This document shows, piece by piece, positions 26,787 through 39,365 of a stretch of DNA of 64,000 bases (the stretch's first letter is position 1; every line of letters starts with the position of its first letter). A program made the translations under genes and the position numbers. Source of the stretch: Desulfuromonas sp. Its GTDB lineage: Bacteria; Desulfobacterota; Desulfuromonadia; Desulfuromonadales; BM501. The stretch is taken from the NCBI RefSeq assembly GCF_002868845.1, contig NZ_PKUB01000009.1, forward strand, positions 1 to 64,000, given 5' to 3'. A model generated the notes under the pieces. That model was not told where the DNA came from and ran no database searches. It saw only the letters and a list, made by a program, of their open reading frames with translations.

Positions 26787-27772
26787 CAATCGGTCTTCAC
26801 TTTTACGGATGACGAGCGAGCCCTTTCGTAGGCCTGCACAATGCTCTGCACGATAGGATGACGGACCACGTCGCGGTCGGAAAAAAAGTTGTGGTGAATC
26901 CCCTTGACCCCCTTGAGGACCTCAACGGCCTGAACGAGTCCGGAGAGACGCCCGGATGGCAAATCGATCTGGGTGACATCACCGGTAACGACGGCTCGGC
27001 TTCCGAAGCCGAGCCGGGTCAGGAACATTTTCATCTGCTCCGCGGTGGTGTTCTGAGCCTCGTCGAGAATGACGAAGGCGTCGTTCAGGGTACGCCCCCG
27101 CATAAAGGCCAAAGGAGCCACCTCTACCACCCCCTTGTCGATCAGTGCCTGCCCCTTCTCAAAGTCCATCATGTCGAACAACGCGTCGTGCAGAGGGCGC
27201 AGGTACGGGTTGACCTTCTCGGCGATATCCCCGGGGAGAAAACCGAGCCTCTCTCCCGCTTCGACCGCCGGACGCACAAGCACGATGCGGCTGACCTCCT
27301 TCTTGGCCAGGCAGGAAACCGCCATCGCCATCGCAAGATAAGTCTTTCCCGTTCCCGCCGGACCGATTCCGAAAACCACGTCGTTAGTCCGGATGGCGTC
27401 GATATAGGTCTTTTGCGCCAGGCTCTTTGGGGTGATGATCTTTTTCCGGGCCGAAATGAAGATGGTGTCGAGAAAAATATCCTTGAGGCGGGCATTGGAA
27501 TCGGCGCTTAGAATGCGCAGGGCATACCCGATGTCGGCCGGATAAAGAGGATAGCCCTCCTGCAACAGGCCGTGGAGTTCCTCCAGCAGCCGCTGGGCCA
27601 GATGCGCCTGAAACCGCTCCCCCTGGATATGAATTTCACATCCCTTGGAACCGATGCGCACACCCAAAAGCCGTTCAATCTGCTTCAGGTTGGCATTCTG
27701 TTGGCCAAACAGAAGGTTGGCCAATTTTTGGTCGGCGGCGGCAAAACGCCCCGGGGTGTTGCTCTTATTCAA
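26786..27772 (-). CDS. phoH: PhoH family ATPase (YbeZ)
   Basis: A 328-residue cytoplasmic P-loop ATPase. Walker A is GPAGTGKTY at 137-144 and Walker B AFVILDEAQNTT at 232-243. The N-terminal ~90 residues form a KH-like RNA-binding segment (ERLLGVRIGSKGCEIHIQGE). PhoH and YbeY are linked genes and interact in several bacteria, suggesting a role in RNA metabolism. The likely start is TTG at 27772 with AAGGAT 7 bases upstream. It heads the long outer-membrane block; a sigma70-like promoter is visible upstream. Confidence 0.93.
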   Translation of the reverse strand: MNKSNTPGRFAAADQKLANLLFGQQNANLKQIERLLGVRIGSKGCEIHIQGERFQAHLAQRLLEELHGLLQEGYPLYPADIGYALRILSADSNARLKDIFLDTIFISARKKIITPKSLAQKTYIDAIRTNDVVFGIGPAGTGKTYLAMAMAVSCLAKKEVSRIVLVRPAVEAGERLGFLPGDIAEKVNPYLRPLHDALFDMMDFEKGQALIDKGVVEVAPLAFMRGRTLNDAFVILDEAQNTTAEQMKMFLTRLGFGSRAVVTGDVTQIDLPSGRLSGLVQAVEVLKGVKGIHHNFFSDRDVVRHPIVQSIVQAYERARSSSVKVKTD

Positions 27773-27810
27773 AAAGCTATCCTTGGTTTGGGCAGCAATT
27801 CAAGCTTTAA

Positions 27811-27839
27811 ATGTTATCATCGCAGCTCGTCGAAAGCAA
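27811..27839 (-). promoter_or_regulatory. Candidate sigma70 promoter for the phoH-led block
   Basis: On the minus strand TTGCTT is followed after 17 bases by TAACAT, about 40 bases upstream of the phoH start. It is divergent from eno. The match is moderate and no regulator site was recognised. Confidence 0.4.
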
Positions 27840-27882
27840 TTATTTTCACACGTTGCAAAACCGCAGAATGGCGAAAAGGGGC

Positions 27883-29258
<1,376 letters not shown>

Positions 29259-29270
29259 CCCTGCCCCAAC

Positions 29271-29314
29271 GGACATAAAAAAGCCCGCGGCGTGCCGCGG
29301 GCTTTTTTATGTCC
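29271..29314. terminator. Strong bidirectional intrinsic terminator after eno
   Basis: A perfect 20-base inverted repeat with a 4-base loop (CGTG): GGACATAAAAAAGCCCGCGG and its mirror. The GC core is flanked by A6 and T6, so it can end transcription of eno on the plus strand and of the facing minus-strand gene at 29501. Confidence 0.95.
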
Positions 29315-29500
29315 TTCAACCCAAACGAAATGTTTTCCCCTGGGGACGCAGACCTGTGATGCAAAGCTCAAAACAGGGGAATACCACGCCCGATTCTCAG
29401 ATCGTCAATCTTTGCGCCCCTTCCCGCCTCCTGGCCGGATCTGCGTTATAGAGCGGCGGATTTCGGTCCACCTTTTGCGCGTTTTGTGCATTCCTTTTTC

Positions 29501-29923
29501 TTACTTTCCGGGATGGAGCCGAAAGGTTCCGCCCTCCCGGATTCGGCTGAGAGCCCCGGCGGCATCCATCTCCCGAAGAAGGCCCTGAAAGCGCCGCCGG
29601 GGTTCGTTGGGAAAGAGCGGATACAGATCGGTCTGCAAGATGCCGGGGTGCTCCCGCAAGACCTCCAGGATACGTTCCTCGATGGTCGTCTGGACCGGGT
29701 CCTCTGGGACAACTATCGGAGGCGGTTCGCGGTCGGATTCAGGCCCTGCGGCCTCGGCACCACCACCGTCTGAACCGTCCTTTACGATCTCTGTTTCTGG
29801 TTCACTCGAGACACACTCCCTCAACTCGCCGCGGATCTCCTCCTCAAGGTCCTTTAATTTTCGACAGGAAAAATAGCCGAAAACGACAACCCCAACGGCA
29901 ACGATCCAGAAAACCACTCCCAT
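29501..29923 (-). CDS. Small membrane-anchored protein with a winged-helix-like C-terminus
   Basis: A 140-residue protein of unknown function. A single membrane helix spans residues 2-19 (GVVFWIVAVGVVVFGYFS), then an acidic linker (residues ~30-75) and a C-terminal ~65 residues (IEERILEVLREHPGILQTDLYPLFPNE...LREMDAAGALSRIREGGTFRL) that reads like a winged-helix fold. ATG at 29923 has GGAGG upstream; its first base is next to the ftsH stop (TGATATG), so it is likely co-translated with ftsH. Being anchored and adjacent to ftsH, it could be a partner or substrate adaptor of the protease, but that is speculation. Confidence 0.8.
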   Translation of the reverse strand: MGVVFWIVAVGVVVFGYFSCRKLKDLEEEIRGELRECVSSEPETEIVKDGSDGGGAEAAGPESDREPPPIVVPEDPVQTTIEERILEVLREHPGILQTDLYPLFPNEPRRRFQGLLREMDAAGALSRIREGGTFRLHPGK

Positions 29924-29924
29924 A

Positions 29925-31862
29925 TCATTCCTCCCCGGCAGAGACCTGCCCATGCGAACCACCGCGCTCCTCCACTGGGGAGGTCCGGGTTCCCGTCTCG
30001 GAATCGGTTTCGACCCGGCCGAGGACCTCTTCTACACGGTCTTTTCCCAAAACTTCCTCTTCCAGCAGGGCCTCTGCCAACGCATCCAGGCCCGAACGAT
30101 TCTCACCAATAATCATATCGGCGGTCTGCTCCCCTTTCTTTATGAGCTTCTCGATCTCCTGGTCGATCAGCCAGGCCATCTGTTCGCTAAAGGTCTTCTC
30201 CGCCGCCAGCTTCCGCCCCAGGAAAGGATGCTCCTCGCCACGGTTGAAGGTGACCGGGCCGATCTTCTCGCTCATCCCCCATTGGCACACCATCTTCTCC
30301 GCCAGTTCCGTCACCTGCTTCAGGTCGCTCTGAGCACCGGTGGAGAATTCGCCGAACACAGCCTTTTCCGCGGCCCGCCCGCCGAGGCTGACCCCGATGC
30401 GGGTCATGAGGTAGCCCCGGCCGTAGTGGTAGCGATCGTCCTGTGGTAGTTGCTGGGTCATCCCCAGAGCCTGCCCCCTGGGGATGATGGTGACCTTGTG
30501 GATGGGATCGGCACCGGGCAGATTCCTGGCCACGATGGTATGGCCTGCTTCATGATAGGCGGTGATCCGCTTCTCCTCCTCGGAAAGGAAGAGTTTGCGC
30601 TCCGCACCCATCAGCACCTTGTCCTTGGCCCGTTCCAAGTGATCCATAACGACCAACTCCCGATCCTCCCGGGCGGCGATCAGGGCGGCCTCGTTGGTCA
30701 GGTTCTCAAGGTCGGCCCCGCACATCCCCGGGGTGCCGCGGGCGATCAACTCCAGATCGACGTCATCGCCGAGAGGAATGCGACGGGTGTGGACCTTGAG
30801 AATGCCGAGGCGCGCCCGCCAGTCGGGCCGGTCGAGGACAACCTGCCGGTCGAAGCGCCCCGGGCGCAACAGGGCCGAATCGAGAACGTCGGGCCGGTTG
30901 GTGGCCGACATGACAATGACCTCTTCGTGGGTCTCGAAGCCGTCGAGTTCGGCCAGAAGCTGGTTGAGGGTCTGCTCCCGCTCGTCATTCCCCCCCCCGA
31001 GACCGGTCCCCCTGGCCCTGCCGACGGCGTCGAGTTCATCGATAAAGATGATGCTGGGGGAATTCTTTTTGGCATTGTTGAAAAGGTCCCGGACCCGGCT
31101 GGCCCCAACCCCCACGAACATTTCGATAAACTGGGAGGCGGAAATGGAGAAAAAGGGAACCCCCGCCTCCCCGGCGACCGCCTTGGCCATCAGGGTCTTT
31201 CCTGTCCCCGGCGGTCCGGCCAGAAGGACGCCGCGGGGCACCTTCCCGCCGAGGCGGGTGAATTTGTCCGGGTTGCGCAAAAAATCGACCACCTCGCCGA
31301 GTTCCTGTTTCGCCTCCTCCAACCCGGCCACGTCCTTGAAGGTCACGCTGGAGGACTCCCGGGTATAGAGATGGGCCCCCGATTTGGAAAAGCTCCCCAT
31401 GATCCCGCCTCCGCCCGCCCCCTTGCTACGCATTCCTTTCAGGATGAACCACCAGACCCCGATGATCAGCACCCAGGGGATCAGGTAGAGCAAGGCCGTG
31501 GCCCAGGGCGAAGGCTCCTCCTCGGGCAGGACATGGACCTCCACGTCCCTGCTGGCTAACTCTGCGAGGAGCTGGGGGTCTTGAAAAGGCGGCAGGGTGG
31601 TCTGGAATTGCATGAAATGGGGGGCGGGAACGGCCCTCTGCGCGTCTCCGACCAGGATAGCCTCCCTGAACTTCCCGGCAATGGCCGTCCCCTGAAAAGT
31701 GACCTCGAGGAGGTTGTCCTGTCTCAGCTCGTGTTTAAATCGGCTGTAACTGATGGAAGCGACCAGGGTCGGTTCCCGGGGCGCGAATGTCACATACAGG
31801 TAATTGAACACCAGGATCAGCAGGAGGATGAAAAAGACCTGTTTCCAGGCGTTTTTATTCAT
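29925..31862 (-). CDS. ftsH: ATP-dependent zinc metalloprotease FtsH
   Basis: A 645-residue membrane AAA+ protease for misfolded membrane proteins and regulatory targets (in many bacteria including LpxC, controlling lipid A). Two helices (residues 8-26 and 120-142) flank a periplasmic domain. Walker A GPPGTGKT is at 216-223, Walker [13 protein letters not shown] follows, and SRH is replaced by the usual RPGRFDRQV region. The zinc site is HEAGH at 437-441. The N-terminal periplasmic part is somewhat longer than in E. coli FtsH. It lies upstream of the small membrane protein, which begins where it ends. No promoter was identified upstream. Confidence 0.95.
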   Translation of the reverse strand: MNKNAWKQVFFILLLILVFNYLYVTFAPREPTLVASISYSRFKHELRQDNLLEVTFQGTAIAGKFREAILVGDAQRAVPAPHFMQFQTTLPPFQDPQLLAELASRDVEVHVLPEEEPSPWATALLYLIPWVLIIGVWWFILKGMRSKGAGGGGIMGSFSKSGAHLYTRESSSVTFKDVAGLEEAKQELGEVVDFLRNPDKFTRLGGKVPRGVLLAGPPGTGKTLMAKAVAGEAGVPFFSISASQFIEMFVGVGASRVRDLFNNAKKNSPSIIFIDELDAVGRARGTGLGGGNDEREQTLNQLLAELDGFETHEEVIVMSATNRPDVLDSALLRPGRFDRQVVLDRPDWRARLGILKVHTRRIPLGDDVDLELIARGTPGMCGADLENLTNEAALIAAREDRELVVMDHLERAKDKVLMGAERKLFLSEEEKRITAYHEAGHTIVARNLPGADPIHKVTIIPRGQALGMTQQLPQDDRYHYGRGYLMTRIGVSLGGRAAEKAVFGEFSTGAQSDLKQVTELAEKMVCQWGMSEKIGPVTFNRGEEHPFLGRKLAAEKTFSEQMAWLIDQEIEKLIKKGEQTADMIIGENRSGLDALAEALLEEEVLGKDRVEEVLGRVETDSETGTRTSPVEERGGSHGQVSAGEE

Positions 31863-31965
31863 ATTCTCTCCGCCGGCGAGACAAGTGGGTTGACATATCG
31901 GGCACTTATCAGTCTATCAGGGCAGGACAACGGGGCAACTTGGGCCCTATGCCAGACCAGAAGAC

Positions 31966-31995
31966 AAAAAGGCGGCGGGGAATTCCCGCCGCCTT
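31966..31995 (-). terminator. Intrinsic terminator after the zinc-ribbon gene
   Basis: AAGGCGGCGGG and CCCGCCGCCTT form an 11-base stem with a 5-base loop (31969-31995). On the minus strand it ends in TTTTT. It separates the zinc-ribbon gene from ftsH. Confidence 0.9.
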
Positions 31996-32013
31996 GAACC
32001 ATATATCCGTCTC

Positions 32014-32313
32014 TCAGTCTTTTTCCCCTTTGAACCATTTGTCGAACCAGGTTCGATGGTCCTTCTCGGCGAGCAGCTGCAGATCACGGGGCCCCAACCA
32101 AACCCCACCGCACCCGGGACACTTGTCGAGGGGGACCCCGCGAAAGGTCAGGGGGTCGATGGGATCCCCGCACTTGGGGCAACGGTTACGGCAGCACTCC
32201 CGAACAACCTGCTCCCGTGCGGTCTCCTTCATCTTCTGAATTTTTTCTTTCTCCTGCTTGTAGATAAACTCGTTTTCCAGGGCCTTTTTTCGCTCGTCCC
32301 ACACATTTGTCAT
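32014..32313 (-). CDS. Zinc-ribbon (TFIIB-type) small protein
   Basis: A 99-residue cytoplasmic protein. An amphipathic N-terminal helix (residues 4-36) precedes a C-terminal zinc ribbon with CPKCG (near residue 45) and CPGCGGVWLG (near residue 65), the zf-TFIIB domain found in many bacterial proteins of unknown function. It has GGGGAG upstream of the ATG, its own promoter and its own terminator, so it appears to be a monocistronic gene. No specific role is known. Confidence 0.85.
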   Translation of the reverse strand: MTNVWDERKKALENEFIYKQEKEKIQKMKETAREQVVRECCRNRCPKCGDPIDPLTFRGVPLDKCPGCGGVWLGPRDLQLLAEKDHRTWFDKWFKGEKD

Positions 32314-32349
32314 GGCAGCTCCCCCCGAAGTGATGTTCTATTTTAATGA

Positions 32350-32377
32350 AGTATAACGCGGTTTACGAGGCTTTCAA
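32350..32377 (-). promoter_or_regulatory. Sigma70 promoter for the zinc-ribbon gene
   Basis: On the minus strand TTGAAA and TATACT are 16 bases apart, about 37 bases upstream of the start codon. The AT content stands out from the flanks. A good match to consensus. Confidence 0.6.
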
Positions 32378-32430
32378 GTCCTGCAAAAAGCCGTACGCCA
32401 TCCTTCATAAGAAGCCATGACCTGAGGACA

Positions 32431-33387
32431 CTAGCGGCTGGCGGAACGACCGGAAAGGGAGAAGTGGCCTGCTCCGTAGGCCGCCCCCTTGCCAATATTG
32501 AACAGAGAGGCGAGCCTCAGCACCCAGTCGACCTCCCCGAGGCTCTTTGCCCCCAGAATCATCGATCCGGCCAGTCCCCCCAAATCCTGCTCTTTCACTC
32601 CTTCCCCCAGGACCCGCCAGTCCCGCCAGGCCAGGGTGCTTTCCAAAACCTCCACCTGCCGGGCTGAAGCCAGGAGAGGGCTTGAATCGCTGACGACCTC
32701 CAGGTCGCAATGGGCAAAAAGCATGGAGGTCACCCTGCGCAGCAGAAAGGGGAATATTTGGGAGAAACTGGCCCGGAAGAGGGGCCGTCCCTGGGACATC
32801 ACGCGGGCGGGTGTGACAAAGTCCATGGCCACATTCTCCGCCAGGTCATCCTGAACCTCGAGCCACCACAGGGCATCTTGAATCGGAAGGACCCAACGTC
32901 CGATCCTCTGCCCCTCGTCCCAAATCCTTACCTTCTCCCCGCCGGAAGCCACGGCTTCAACCGCCACCAGGTCGAAGAGCCCCTGTCCTCTGTGAAAGCC
33001 GACCGGCCCGAGCGCCCTCAGGGCTTTGGCAAAGGCTTCCACCAGGTGCCGCCCGTTCCCCCAGAACAGTACCGGCAATTCCAGCTGATCGCCCATTTCA
33101 AAATCATGGGGAAATCCGCAACCGGGCGGATGTATGACGAAGGGGGGCCCCGGCCGCTGAAACCGGCGAAGTGCGACCGGATCTGAACTCAGCGGGGGCT
33201 CAAAGAGAAGGGCCAACCTCTCCCGACCTCCCGGCTCCATATCAAGGGCTGAACGGGCGGCCTGCCGGAGATCGCGCCGCATTCGCAACAAGGCTTCCTC
33301 GGTCAGATGGAAATCGTCCAAAAATTCCAGACGAAAGATCAAAGAAGAGAACTCTGCCGCTCGCAACTGCTCGGGTGCGCCACCCAT
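32431..33387 (-). CDS. Orphan Cas6-like RAMP protein
   Basis: A 318-residue protein resembling the CRISPR Cas6 endoribonuclease family. Residues 62-90 (LFEPPLSSDPVALRRFQRPGPPFVIHPP) match the usual Cas6 segment before the second ferredoxin-like domain, and MGDQLELPVLFWG at ~98-110 follows it. The C-terminal LGGLAGSMILG and the glycine-rich loop near 298-308 (IGKGAAYGAGHF) are typical of the family's RNA-binding loop. There are no other cas genes and no repeat array anywhere in the window. A Shine-Dalgarno GGAGGTGAG precedes the ATG. It follows the sdhB terminators. Function outside CRISPR is unknown; it could process another RNA or be a vestige, although the frame is intact. Confidence 0.75.
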   Translation of the reverse strand: MGGAPEQLRAAEFSSLIFRLEFLDDFHLTEEALLRMRRDLRQAARSALDMEPGGRERLALLFEPPLSSDPVALRRFQRPGPPFVIHPPGCGFPHDFEMGDQLELPVLFWGNGRHLVEAFAKALRALGPVGFHRGQGLFDLVAVEAVASGGEKVRIWDEGQRIGRWVLPIQDALWWLEVQDDLAENVAMDFVTPARVMSQGRPLFRASFSQIFPFLLRRVTSMLFAHCDLEVVSDSSPLLASARQVEVLESTLAWRDWRVLGEGVKEQDLGGLAGSMILGAKSLGEVDWVLRLASLFNIGKGAAYGAGHFSLSGRSASR

Positions 33388-33435
33388 ACCTCACCTCCCC
33401 GGGGCCGATAATTAGTCCACTGAAACTTCCGCACG

Positions 33436-33522
33436 AAAAAAAGGGGCGAAGGAATGACCCTTCGCCCCAGAGCATGTTTCCATGCGAGCTAAGCAAAAGG
33501 GGTCTCCCGGAGACGACCCCTT
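33436..33522 (-). terminator. Tandem hairpins ending the sdhCAB operon
   Basis: The first hairpin met on the minus strand (33497-33522: AAGGGGTC/GACCCCTT with an inner GTCTC/GAGAC) ends in TTTT. The second (33443-33468: a 10-base stem GGGGCGAAGG/CCTTCGCCCC) is followed by eight Ts, the strongest intrinsic-terminator signature here. Together they insulate sdhB from the Cas6-like gene. Confidence 0.92.
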
Positions 33523-33530
33523 GATTATTA

Positions 33531-36193
<2,663 letters not shown>

Positions 36194-36205
36194 GATGAAA
36201 TCTCC

Positions 36206-36883
36206 CTAAATTTTGACGAAGCCCACGATAATGAGGACGGGGATGGCAATGTACCCTAGAAGGACCACAAAACCGAAGGCCTTGCTGGCCATCCCGATCC
36301 CGTCGATGGTCCGGTCGTTGTTCCACCCCATGGTCTGGAAAAAGCTGCCAAAACCGTGACTCACGTGGAGGAAGAGGAAGACCATGGCAGCGACGTAGAC
36401 GAGGGCGATGAACAGCTTCTGGAAACTGAGGACGACCATGGAGAAGACATCGAGCCGGTTCATGGCGTCGAGCGGCAGGTTGTGGGCCGAAATCTCCGGG
36501 TTGGATACCTGCACGGTAAAGTGAAGCAGGTGGTAGATCAGGAAGATCAGCAGAACGAGGCCGGACCAGATCATGGTCCGGGCGCCGATGGTGGTGCGCA
36601 GGTTCTGCTTCTGTACATAGCTGCCGGGGCGGGCGGCGCGGTTTTCCAGGGTCAGCTGGACGCCCATAACGATGTGCAGGGCAAAGACAGCAAGCATGAC
36701 CAGCCGGAAAATCCATACCAGGGGCCCGAGGGCATGAAGGTGCTCCGCATAGGCGTTGATGCCGTCGGGACCGGCAAATATCGATGAGTTACCGAGCAGA
36801 TGAACGATGATGAAGCTGATCAAGATCAGGCCGGTACAGGCCATCAAGATCTTTCTGCCCACAGAACTATTCGTAAGTAGCAT
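36206..36883 (-). CDS. sdhC: Succinate dehydrogenase/fumarate reductase cytochrome b subunit (B-type)
   Basis: A 225-residue membrane anchor with five predicted helices, the diheme cytochrome b558 type that fuses the roles of SdhC and SdhD. Helices start at residues ~12, ~55, ~105, ~150 and ~200, and histidines in IIVHLLGN, ALHIVMG, LIYHLLHF and LFLHVSHGF are candidate heme ligands. It is first in the sdhCAB operon. ATG at 36883 with AAGGGA 8 bases upstream. A long untranslated leader of about 270 bases precedes it. Confidence 0.95.
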   Translation of the reverse strand: MLLTNSSVGRKILMACTGLILISFIIVHLLGNSSIFAGPDGINAYAEHLHALGPLVWIFRLVMLAVFALHIVMGVQLTLENRAARPGSYVQKQNLRTTIGARTMIWSGLVLLIFLIYHLLHFTVQVSNPEISAHNLPLDAMNRLDVFSMVVLSFQKLFIALVYVAAMVFLFLHVSHGFGSFFQTMGWNNDRTIDGIGMASKAFGFVVLLGYIAIPVLIIVGFVKI

Positions 36884-37155
36884 AATTTTAATCCCTTGGA
36901 ATGAAATTCAAGAGTCTATCAGGGTCGGTGATGTACCGTTTTGAGCCGTATGCAAAGGCTCCCTTCACAGCCGGGGCGAGGGAATGGTTCCCACGCTTCC
37001 GCCTGGACATCTCCAATCCACCACCGGTGGTCCCCGCCAACTGCTGAAACTCTGCATCTTTTCTCTCCTTGGGAAAAAGTGACATTGACTTGAATACAAG
37101 GGCCCCGCCAAGACCAGCGAGACACACAACACCCTGGCCCTTTGGCAGGACAAAA
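36884..37155 (-). other. Long 5' leader of sdhC with a possible small open reading frame
   Basis: No established gene. If the promoter at 37163-37192 is correct, this is a ~270-base leader. On the minus strand AAGGAGA precedes ATG at 37054 and a frame of about 30 residues (MQSFSSWRGPPVVDW and on) to a stop. A second, longer frame (start 37196 or 37172, stop at 36888) overlaps the promoter and is less credible. A short dyad CGGTACATCACCG sits near 36927-36939. No known riboswitch pattern was recognised. Confidence 0.4.
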
Positions 37156-37162
37156 CTGAGTT

Positions 37163-37192
37163 TATCTACCATCCGCAGAGCGCCGCTGTCAA
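37163..37192 (-). promoter_or_regulatory. Sigma70 promoter for sdhCAB
   Basis: On the minus strand TTGACA and TAGATA are 18 bases apart, the best consensus match in this intergenic region. A palindromic GTATAC lies just upstream near 37200 and might bind a regulator. Transcription would begin about 270 bases before sdhC. Confidence 0.6.
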
Positions 37193-37405
37193 CCAAAATA
37201 TGTATACAGTATGCACCTTGTAAAACCCTGTTCTCCTCCTATTCGACCGGGTTCCCACCCCCCTTGCCCTCCCCTCGGAACGCGATCTTTCCCTCTAAAA
37301 CCCTTCGTTGCCAAAGGTTACCGTTTCTGCTAGAGTTCTCGCCCAGCTCGTTTCGCAAAGCAGGACCGCAACCATCGTCCCCACTCACCATTTCTGGAAC
37401 CGCCC
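37193..37405. other. Divergent intergenic region between sdhCAB and tgt
   Basis: 213 bases with no convincing gene on either strand. The part next to the sdh promoter has the GTATAC dyad; the rest is C-rich. No clear promoter for tgt and only a weak GGA near its start were seen. Confidence 0.5.
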
Positions 37406-38524
37406 ATGTTTCGTTTCGACCTTTTGACGACCGACCGCACCAGCGCCGCACGCCGGGGCCGTGTGACCACCCCCCACGGAGTCATCGAGACGCCGGTTTT
37501 CATGCCCGTCGGCACGCACGCAGCGATGAAGGCGATGACCCCGACCCAGGTGGACGAGACCGGCGCCCAGATCATTCTTTCCAACACCTACCACCTTCAT
37601 CTCAAGCCGGGCGAGGGGCTGGTTGAAAAAGCCGGCGGCCTTCATCGGTTCATGAACTGGGACAAGCCGATCCTCACCGACAGCGGCGGGTTCCAGGTCT
37701 TTTCACTGCCGAAAAAAAAGATCACCGACACGGGGGTCTTTTTCCGTCACGAGGTCACGGGCGAGGAGATCTTTCTCGGCCCCGCCGAGGCCATGACCAT
37801 CCAGAACGCCCTCGGCGCCGACATCATCATGGCCTTCGACGAGTGCATCCCCTTCCCTGCGACTCACGACTATGCCGCCACATCGATCAGGAAGACCCTG
37901 CGCTGGGCTGAAGAATGCCTCAAGACCCACCGCCGGTCGGACCAGGCCCTCTTCGGCATCGTCCAGGGGGGGATCTACGAAGACCTGCGCCGCCAGTGCG
38001 CCGAGGCCTTGACCGCCATGGATTTCCCCGGCTACGCGGTCGGAGGGGTGAGCGTCGGCGAGGGGCTCGACCTGCTCAAGCAGGTGGTCGAATACACCGC
38101 CCCCTTTCTTCCCGAGAACAAGCCGCGCTACCTGATGGGGGTCGGGCTTCCCGAGGACATCCTCGAGAGCGTCGAGCGGGGCATGGACATGTTCGACTGC
38201 GTTATCCCCACCCGCTACGCCCGCAGCGCCACCCTCTTCACCAGCCGCGGCAAGATCCGCCTCACCCACCGCCGCTATCGCCGCGATTTTTACCCCGTCG
38301 ACGCCGCCTGCGACTGCTACTGCTGCAGCAACTTTACCCGGGCCTACCTGCACCACCTGTACAACGCCAACGAAATCCTCTCCGCCATCCTCGCGGCGAT
38401 CCACAATGTCCGCTTTTACCAGAACATGATGAGCCGGACCCGGCAGGCCATCGAGAATAACGAGTTTGCCGCCTTCAAAGCAGAATTCCTCGGCCAATAC
38501 GGATATACTCCCGCCAAAGGTTGA
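37406..38524 (+). CDS. tgt: Queuine/preQ1 tRNA-guanine transglycosylase
   Basis: A 372-residue TIM-barrel enzyme that swaps guanine 34 for preQ1 in tRNAs with GUN anticodons. Motifs are complete: TPVFMPVGTHAAMKAMTP, ILTDSGGFQVFSL with the general-base Asp, FDECIPFP, YAVGGVSVGEG, and DCVIPTRYARSATLFTSRG with the nucleophile Asp. The zinc site CDCYCCSNFTRAYLHHL is near residue 307. Length matches the family. The next gene starts about 30 bases downstream on the same strand. Confidence 0.97.
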   Translation: MFRFDLLTTDRTSAARRGRVTTPHGVIETPVFMPVGTHAAMKAMTPTQVDETGAQIILSNTYHLHLKPGEGLVEKAGGLHRFMNWDKPILTDSGGFQVFSLPKKKITDTGVFFRHEVTGEEIFLGPAEAMTIQNALGADIIMAFDECIPFPATHDYAATSIRKTLRWAEECLKTHRRSDQALFGIVQGGIYEDLRRQCAEALTAMDFPGYAVGGVSVGEGLDLLKQVVEYTAPFLPENKPRYLMGVGLPEDILESVERGMDMFDCVIPTRYARSATLFTSRGKIRLTHRRYRRDFYPVDAACDCYCCSNFTRAYLHHLYNANEILSAILAAIHNVRFYQNMMSRTRQAIENNEFAAFKAEFLGQYGYTPAKG

Positions 38525-38555
38525 CGGGCACTCGGCCGCATCCCATAATGGACGC

Positions 38556-39365
38556 ATGAGCGATGCGGACCATAGAGGCGGCCTCGACCCGGGCCTGGCC
38601 GGGCGTCTCCGGCTTGCCCTGTCGGCCCGGGGGGACGCCCTCTTCGCGATACTGCAGGATTCCTCCGGGGACGTCCTGCGCGCCGCGCTGAAAAACCCTC
38701 ACATCTCCGAAGAACATCTCCTTGCGCTTCTCAAACGCCGCGACCTGTCAGATGCCCTGCTCAAGGCGCTCTACCAACTTGAGCAGAAGCGCCCCGGCCA
38801 TCGCCTCAAGGTCGCCCTGGTCCGGAACCCGGCCACCCCCGGGCCGATCGTCCGCAGCCTGCTTCCCCACCTCCACCTCTTCGAACTGGTTGACCTCTGT
38901 TTCCTGCCCGGGGTCACCCCGGATCAGCGCGTGGCCGCCGAGAGGGCCATCGTCCAGCGCCTGGCCGAGACCGAACTGGGCAATAAGATCACCCTCGCCC
39001 GCAGGGCGACGGCGACGGTTGCGGGCGAACTCCTCAAGGAAGGCCACCCGGCCCTGATGGAAGCCTGCCTGTCCAATCCCAGGCTGAAAGAAGTCTCCAT
39101 CCTGCAACTCCTCCAGGGACCCCACGGAACCGCCGCGTCGATCTCCGCGGCGGCCCGTCACCCCCGGTGGAAAAACCGGCCCAACGTGCGCCTCGCTATC
39201 CTCAAAAACCGCAAGACCCCGGCGGTCTGGTTCACCCTTTTCCTGCCCCGCCTCAAGCCCAGCGACATCAACAACCTTCTCGCCTCCCCCCGCCTGACTC
39301 CGCGCCAGAAGGGTCTGATCCGCGAAGAGCTGAAGAAGCGGGGCTATATGGACAAGAAGAGATGA
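38556..39365 (+). CDS. Conserved-looking alpha-helical repeat protein, unknown function
   Basis: A 269-residue cytoplasmic protein. It has no signal or membrane segment. It contains repeated helical units with a shared pattern, hydrophobic residues then NP and a Thr/Pro-Leu-Leu stretch: ALKNPHISEEHLLALL, LVRNPATPGPIVRSLL, CLSNPRLKEVSILQLL and ILKNRKTPAVWFTLFL. This suggests an alpha solenoid like HEAT or leucine-rich-repeat-variant proteins. ATG at 38556 is chosen because the repeat-like part starts soon after; the frame is open to 38466 but that part overlaps tgt. Its stop overlaps the glycosyltransferase start (ATGA), so the two are coupled. Function unknown. Confidence 0.75.
   Translation: MSDADHRGGLDPGLAGRLRLALSARGDALFAILQDSSGDVLRAALKNPHISEEHLLALLKRRDLSDALLKALYQLEQKRPGHRLKVALVRNPATPGPIVRSLLPHLHLFELVDLCFLPGVTPDQRVAAERAIVQRLAETELGNKITLARRATATVAGELLKEGHPALMEACLSNPRLKEVSILQLLQGPHGTAASISAAARHPRWKNRPNVRLAILKNRKTPAVWFTLFLPRLKPSDINNLLASPRLTPRQKGLIREELKKRGYMDKKR

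Noticed and set aside
32431-33387. CRISPR array near the Cas6-like gene
   Set aside because: No direct repeats with regular spacers were seen on either side or elsewhere in the window.
36884-37155. GEMM-type cyclic di-GMP riboswitch in the sdhC leader
   Set aside because: Some short matches (GCATACGG, ACCGA) exist but the conserved core and paired helices of that riboswitch could not be made out.
36888-37196. 102-residue minus-strand frame upstream of sdhC
   Set aside because: Its start region overlaps the best sdh promoter and no ribosome site was found. Kept only as a note in the leader entry.
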